NCBI GenBank assembly: GCA_017408025.1
Contig: JAFQVJ010000016.1
Location: 1-42,609, forward strand
Length of the DNA stretch: 42,609 nucleotides
Reading direction: 5' to 3'
Source: Lachnospiraceae bacterium
GTDB lineage: Bacteria; Bacillota; Clostridia; Lachnospirales; Lachnospiraceae
The translations under genes and the position numbers were made by a program. Shown here piece after piece: positions 39,233-42,609 of this stretch. Under the pieces are notes generated by a model. It saw only the letters and a list, made by a program, of their open reading frames with translations, searched no databases and was not told the DNA's origin. Every line of letters starts with the position of its first letter. The stretch's first letter is position 1.

Positions 39233-39277
39233 AGAGTTAAGGGTGTTGGTGTCCTAAAGTGTAACCATAATTAAATA

Positions 39278-39708
39278 TTATAAATTAACCAACTTTTCTA
39301 TTCCTTTTGCATGAATCAATATTTCTGTTAAAGATTCTGATATAAATATCATCTCATCAATATCAATGTCATTAAATGCAATCGCATACACTCCAAATCC
39401 CTGTTTTCCTTCAGCATACATTATTGCATTTCCGTCTTCGTCATCACCTATTGCCAATGACATGGTATATATTTTTGAATATAATACGCTTCATTCATCT
39501 CAACACATCCATCAGCTCCCCAAATCCTAATATATTTTTGATTTTCAACATTTATTTCTAATTCAGTCTTTTCCCGTATCAAATCTAAATATTCATGTGG
39601 AACTTTTATTGGTGAAAACTTAATTAACTCATCAATTTCCTCTTCTCTAGATGCTTTACAACTTGCATCTATTCTAAATATTTTATTCAATTCTTTAACT
39701 ATACTCAT
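39278..39708 (-). CDS. SMI1/KNR4 (SUKH) family immunity protein, frameshifted
   Basis: Two frames (39708-39448 and 39463-39278) make one 143-residue protein if one base is added near 39463 (YYIQKYIPMSLAIGDDEDGN). The result has the SUKH layout: N-terminal helix (MSIVKELNKIF), DELIKFSPIKVPHEYLDLIR, IWGADGCVEMNEAYYIQKYI, SLAIGDDEDGNAIMYAEGKQ, DEMIFISESLTEILIHAKGI. SUKH proteins are the most common immunity partners of RHS/WapA nuclease toxins. The ATG overlaps the stop of the toxin gene by one base (TAATG), so toxin and immunity are translationally coupled. If the shift is real, protection from the toxin would be lost. Confidence 0.82.
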
Positions 39709-40761
39709 TAATATTTTATCCTTTCATAGGTAACCCCAAGCTTATCTAACATACTATATTGCTGTTCCAAAACAGTTTTAATCGTTGAATCTGAAAAACC
39801 TGCCTCTTTAAAATCAGAAACAATATATGATAATTCATCTTGCAAGCTAGAACTCCACTTACCATTTCCACATGCAAGTCGCTCATCTCTTCTAGCATTT
39901 TGCAAATTAGATATAGTTGTATGTGGCATTCCTTTTCCAGTTTCGATTGTAACTGTAGGTGCTAAATCCGCATCATATCCATATTTGGACAAATTCTCCT
40001 TTGCCCATTGCTGTTGTAAACCATGATGTGACTGCAATCTTCCACCATTTGGTCCAGTACCTTTTGGTTTTGGTAAAGAATCTTTATGTGTTTTGTTAAA
40101 TAAAACATAATTTGTTTCTTTGCCACCCTCACTAACACTACCATTCTTACATGTCTCTGTACTGTGCCCACTTGGATCCACATACCTTACAGGATTATTA
40201 CCTACATATGCATACAGATTCAATCCATCCCCATGGTATGTATCCATCTGGGTAAAGCGTCCGATGACTGGATTGTAGTAACGTGCCTTTAAATAATACT
40301 GGTTTGTTAATGGGTCATACTGCTCTCCTGCAAACTTAAAGATATTTCTTATCTTTTCTTTACATTCAATGACATTTCCAAAGGCATCATACTCGTAGCT
40401 ACACTCTATTCTATCTGAGATTATGCTACTTTGTCCAGATACATTATTAGAAGTGTTGTTTAAAATGTAAGTTATACTTCCTATGTTGTCGCTTACATAA
40501 TGGTAGTATGTCCTTGCTTTTTCGCTGTCTGATGCAATTAGGCGTCCATTTCCACGAATGTATCTTGTTGTTCCATCTTCTTCGTTCTCTTCTACAGCTA
40601 CATCTCTGTTTCTATAGATGTACTTGATGAGATGACCATTCTCCTCAGTTTCATGGCGTAGTCCTTCTGCATCATATCTACCTGTAAAGAGGTTGCCATT
40701 TTCCATCTTTGCTGATATCATTTGGTCGAAGTCGTCATAAGTATACATGCCTTTTCCATCT
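39708..40761 (-). CDS. RHS C-terminal tip with Tox-SHH-like nuclease domain (5'-truncated orphan module)
   Basis: From MYTYDDFDQM (ATG at 40748) the frame runs 346 residues: YD repeats, then the RHS core end YLKARYYNPVIGRFTQMDTY and YAYVGNNPVRYVDPSGHS near residue 190, then about 150 residues of toxin. The toxin has GPNGGRLQSHHGLQQQWAKE, with an S-H-H motif, and PTVTIETGKGMPHTTISN. This fits HNH/EndoVII-fold nucleases of the Tox-SHH class. Upstream the RHS gene is cut at segment R1 (40763), so no secretion signal or full barrel is present; alone it is an orphan tip that could recombine into a full-length RHS gene. Codon-exact overlap with the immunity gene follows. Confidence 0.82.
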
Positions 40762-40762
40762 G

Positions 40763-40922
40763 ACAGCGTATCTTACTGAATTTTCTTCACGTTTTACCCC
40801 AACAGATTTCTATCATACCAGTTTCTTACAATGCATGACTTGACAAAAATGCAAACAAAACAGTATGTAACGGATGTCTGCATTGAAACTTTAGTTAATA
40901 AAATTTATCTGAAAGAATTTTT
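40763..40922. repeat. Segment R1, copy B
   Basis: Counterpart of 37915-38072. Here it abuts the RHS codons DGKG directly, marking where the element joins the RHS module. Confidence 0.75.
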
Positions 40923-41295
40923 CAACCCTACAACAATAATTGCTCTTATCCCATACTATACTTAATCCCCTATCCTCTATACATGCATGCAATAAATTAT
41001 CCTGAGATGAATCTTGGATACAACTATTTCTTAAAATGCTTTTTCTCCTCTGTTTTTCTTTATAAATCTGTTATTGAGTATCATATATCTTCTAAGAATT
41101 CATTATCCCGATACCGTTTTTTTGACGTATTTCTTCGTTTCATTTATCGCTTTTTATATCATTTTTTCTGTTACCGCTACCTCTTTTTTAATTCTTATAT
41201 GCTGCTCCTATGATGGATGTTGATATAAATATCATACATGACAAGAGCCAGCTGGTGTTAGTAGTACACAGTCAGCTCTAATGTTCATTATTAAG
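40923..41295. other. AT-rich spacer of the Rep-less element copy
   Basis: No gene seen. Between R1 and R2 of copy B, where copy A has the Rep gene, there are 373 bp with no Rep similarity I can see. One hairpin is present (AGAGC ... GCTCT, about 41235-41270), probably the terminator of the immunity gene at 41405 or part of the element end. Confidence 0.5.
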
Positions 41296-41343
41296 TTTTG
41301 ATTTCGAATGTCCTTATATGCACCCAGATGGCAAATTTCGCCC
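41296..41343. repeat. Segment R2, copy B
   Basis: Counterpart of 39089-39136; 25 bases (GCACCCAG through CGCCC) are identical. It lies 60 bp 3' of the immunity gene at 41405. Confidence 0.75.
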
Positions 41344-41404
41344 CAAAATCATTAAAATAACTTCCATAGGTTTAGCATATAACTATATCAAAAAATATAA
41401 TCAA

Positions 41405-42016
41405 TTATTCAATATACCATTCAAATTCCTCGTCAAGCAAATCAAACTTAATATACTTATCTATTAACTCATCTTGTTCCTCTAAAGTTAATAATGCATA
41501 CCACTCACCGTATTGACATTTTATATGTTTTAAACTCAATTCGCTTAGTTTTTCAATTATGCCAATATATTCATCATTAATAATTCCACTAAAGTTATTT
41601 TTCCATTCTTTTAATTGATTTTTTAACTCCTTTTCATTTATTTGATAAGATTCAGCTTCATCCTCATCTAAATAGAAATTAGAGCTGGCTAAATACTCAA
41701 TTATTTGTCTTAAAATTGCATCTTCAGTATTTTTTGCATAATAAATTCCTGTTGTTTCTGCTCTTTCACATAAACCAACAGCATACTCTTCTCCATTATC
41801 TGCAACAACCCATACCCATTTATCTCCTGCACCTGTGATAGCAAATGGAACTATTGATTTAGATTCTCCTTCATCATACTCATATTCTTCAATTTTATTT
41901 ATTGGCATCCATTCCATTTCATTTAGCCATAAATATAAATTATTTTGGGTATTTGTATATCCTCTCTCATTCATCTTTTGATATACAAGCGGAATTTTAT
42001 AATTTTTATCAATCAT
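41405..42016 (-). CDS. SMI1/KNR4 (SUKH) family immunity protein
   Basis: 203 residues from the ATG at 42016 (MIDKNYKIPLVYQKMNERGY); GGAG lies about ten bases upstream, while the GTG at 42025 touches it. SUKH hallmarks are LYLWLNEMEWMPINKIEEYE then IVPFAITGAGDKWVWV, followed by a longer helical C-terminus (ELKNQLKEWKNNFSGIINDE). It is intact and starts 20 bp after the stop of the RHS-B toxin, so it should protect against that toxin. The two immunity proteins in this locus share the family but little sequence, as expected for partners of different toxins. Confidence 0.8.
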   Translation of the reverse strand: MIDKNYKIPLVYQKMNERGYTNTQNNLYLWLNEMEWMPINKIEEYEYDEGESKSIVPFAITGAGDKWVWVVADNGEEYAVGLCERAETTGIYYAKNTEDAILRQIIEYLASSNFYLDEDEAESYQINEKELKNQLKEWKNNFSGIINDEYIGIIEKLSELSLKHIKCQYGEWYALLTLEEQDELIDKYIKFDLLDEEFEWYIE

Positions 42017-42036
42017 ATTTTTCACTCTCCTAATGT

Positions 42037-42609
42037 TTAAAATCCATTATCTATTGCAAATTTTCTTGTTTGCCATGCTAATTCTACTATTTTGTCTCTT
42101 GGAACACCAGCGTCCTTCAAAATTTGTATATTATCCAATACGTTTTTACACCATGATGTTCTTGCTAGATTTTTCTTGTTTAATCCTAAACTTTTTTGTT
42201 GTCCACTAATAAACTTATGAATCGGATTTTCATACAAAGCAATAGCAGGATTCTTTGTTGAAAGCCCTACACCTCTTTTGGGAATTTTGTCATTAGCTTC
42301 TAACCATGCGTTTTGTAATAGTTCATGCCCAGTTAAACCATCACCAGGGTAATCTTTAAACTTTCCATATGGAACAATATCAAATTCTTTTAATCCAGTA
42401 GAACTGCCCCCCCACTAACACTACCATCCTTACATGTAGCTATTATCTTATCATGTCCACTTGGATCCACATACCTTACAGGATTATTGCCTACATATGC
42501 ATACAGATTCAATCCATCTCCATGGTATGTATCCATCTGGGTAAAGCGTCCGATGACTGGATTGTAGTATCGTGCCTTTAAGTAATACTGGTTTGTTAAT
42601 AGGTCATAC
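42037..42609 (-). CDS. RHS tip with a second toxin domain (partial at window end, frameshifted)
   Basis: Read from the window end the frame gives the RHS core end (YYLKARYYNPVIGRFTQMDT, YAYVGNNPVRYVDPSGHDK), almost identical to the copy at 39708-40761. It stops at GGAVLLD. Adding one G to the G7 run at 42407-42413 restores a frame through SSTGLKEFDIVPYGKFKDYP, GDGLTGHELLQNAWLEAND, GVGLSTKNPAIALYENPIHK and AWQTRKFAIDNGF to the stop at 42037. The GHE...H pattern suggests a metal-dependent nuclease of the HNH/EndoVII group, but I do not recognise the exact family. Identical core ends with different toxins are the mark of RHS tip exchange. Confidence 0.75.

Overview
The window looks like chromosome of a low-GC Firmicute of the class Clostridia, most likely the family Lachnospiraceae. 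It combines type IV pilus ATPases, Cache-type chemoreceptors, a PPi-type phosphofructokinase, an Rrf2/NifS/IscU set, WapA/RHS toxin tips, and a dispersed structured repeat of a kind I associate with that family. The genus is not determined. Almost all genes are on the minus strand. The exceptions are a 51-codon ORF (20369), a PdxR-like regulator (32265) and a PFK (33825).

Layout. (1) 1-2360: pilB and a partial pilT. (2) 2967-11061: a chemoreceptor paired with a sugar-type solute-binding lipoprotein, a phospholipase-D-type membrane protein, and a large PBP2-PBP2-GGDEF-EAL protein broken by a one-base shift in an A7 run. (3) 11174-13451: a cell-wall family 3 glycoside hydrolase preceded by a 63-bp tandem array. 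(4) 13452-17477: an FtsX-type ABC exporter with a heavy-metal-associated (HMA) protein, an operator/promoter region with a candidate small RNA, and an XRE regulator. (5) 18191-20554: a YyaL-type thioredoxin-domain protein and a small divergent ORF ending in a perfect 20-bp palindrome. (6) 20559-29865: a sulfur/Fe-S cluster (mnmA, iscU, nifS, tcdA, yezD, PatB-type lyase, transsulfuration enzyme, LysR, Rrf2) interspersed with gene remnants (SDR, rrf2, cysK, metN). (7) 29981-30612: an element that folds on itself over its whole length. (8) 30614-35054: pdxS-pdxT, divergent pdxR and a PPi-PFK. (9) 35170-37161: a dCache-type chemoreceptor. (10) 37281-42609: RHS tip cassettes (RHS end + toxin + immunity) separated by two copies of an element; one copy carries an HUH-type Rep gene and the other has lost it.

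How the genes fit together. The sulfur cluster moves sulfur from cysteine through NifS to IscU (Fe-S clusters) and MnmA (tRNA thiolation). The PatB-type and transsulfuration enzymes handle cystathionine, homocysteine and cysteine, and PdxST supplies the PLP these enzymes need. A shared 22-bp site (TCATASTA-N5-ATAGGAAAA) lies upstream of the intact rrf2, the transsulfuration gene, the SDR remnant and the rrf2-remnant/nifS unit, which suggests one Rrf2 regulon. The pili, two chemoreceptors and the EAL protein point to surface motility and c-di-GMP control.

Caveats. Six genes are interrupted by single-base shifts, five of them repaired by adding one base, mostly in a homopolymer. This may reflect sequencing error rather than real decay. 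The metN, cysK, rrf2 and SDR remnants carry larger deletions and look genuinely broken. I saw no tRNA, rRNA or CRISPR array. Everything here is by eye; no search or folding program was run.
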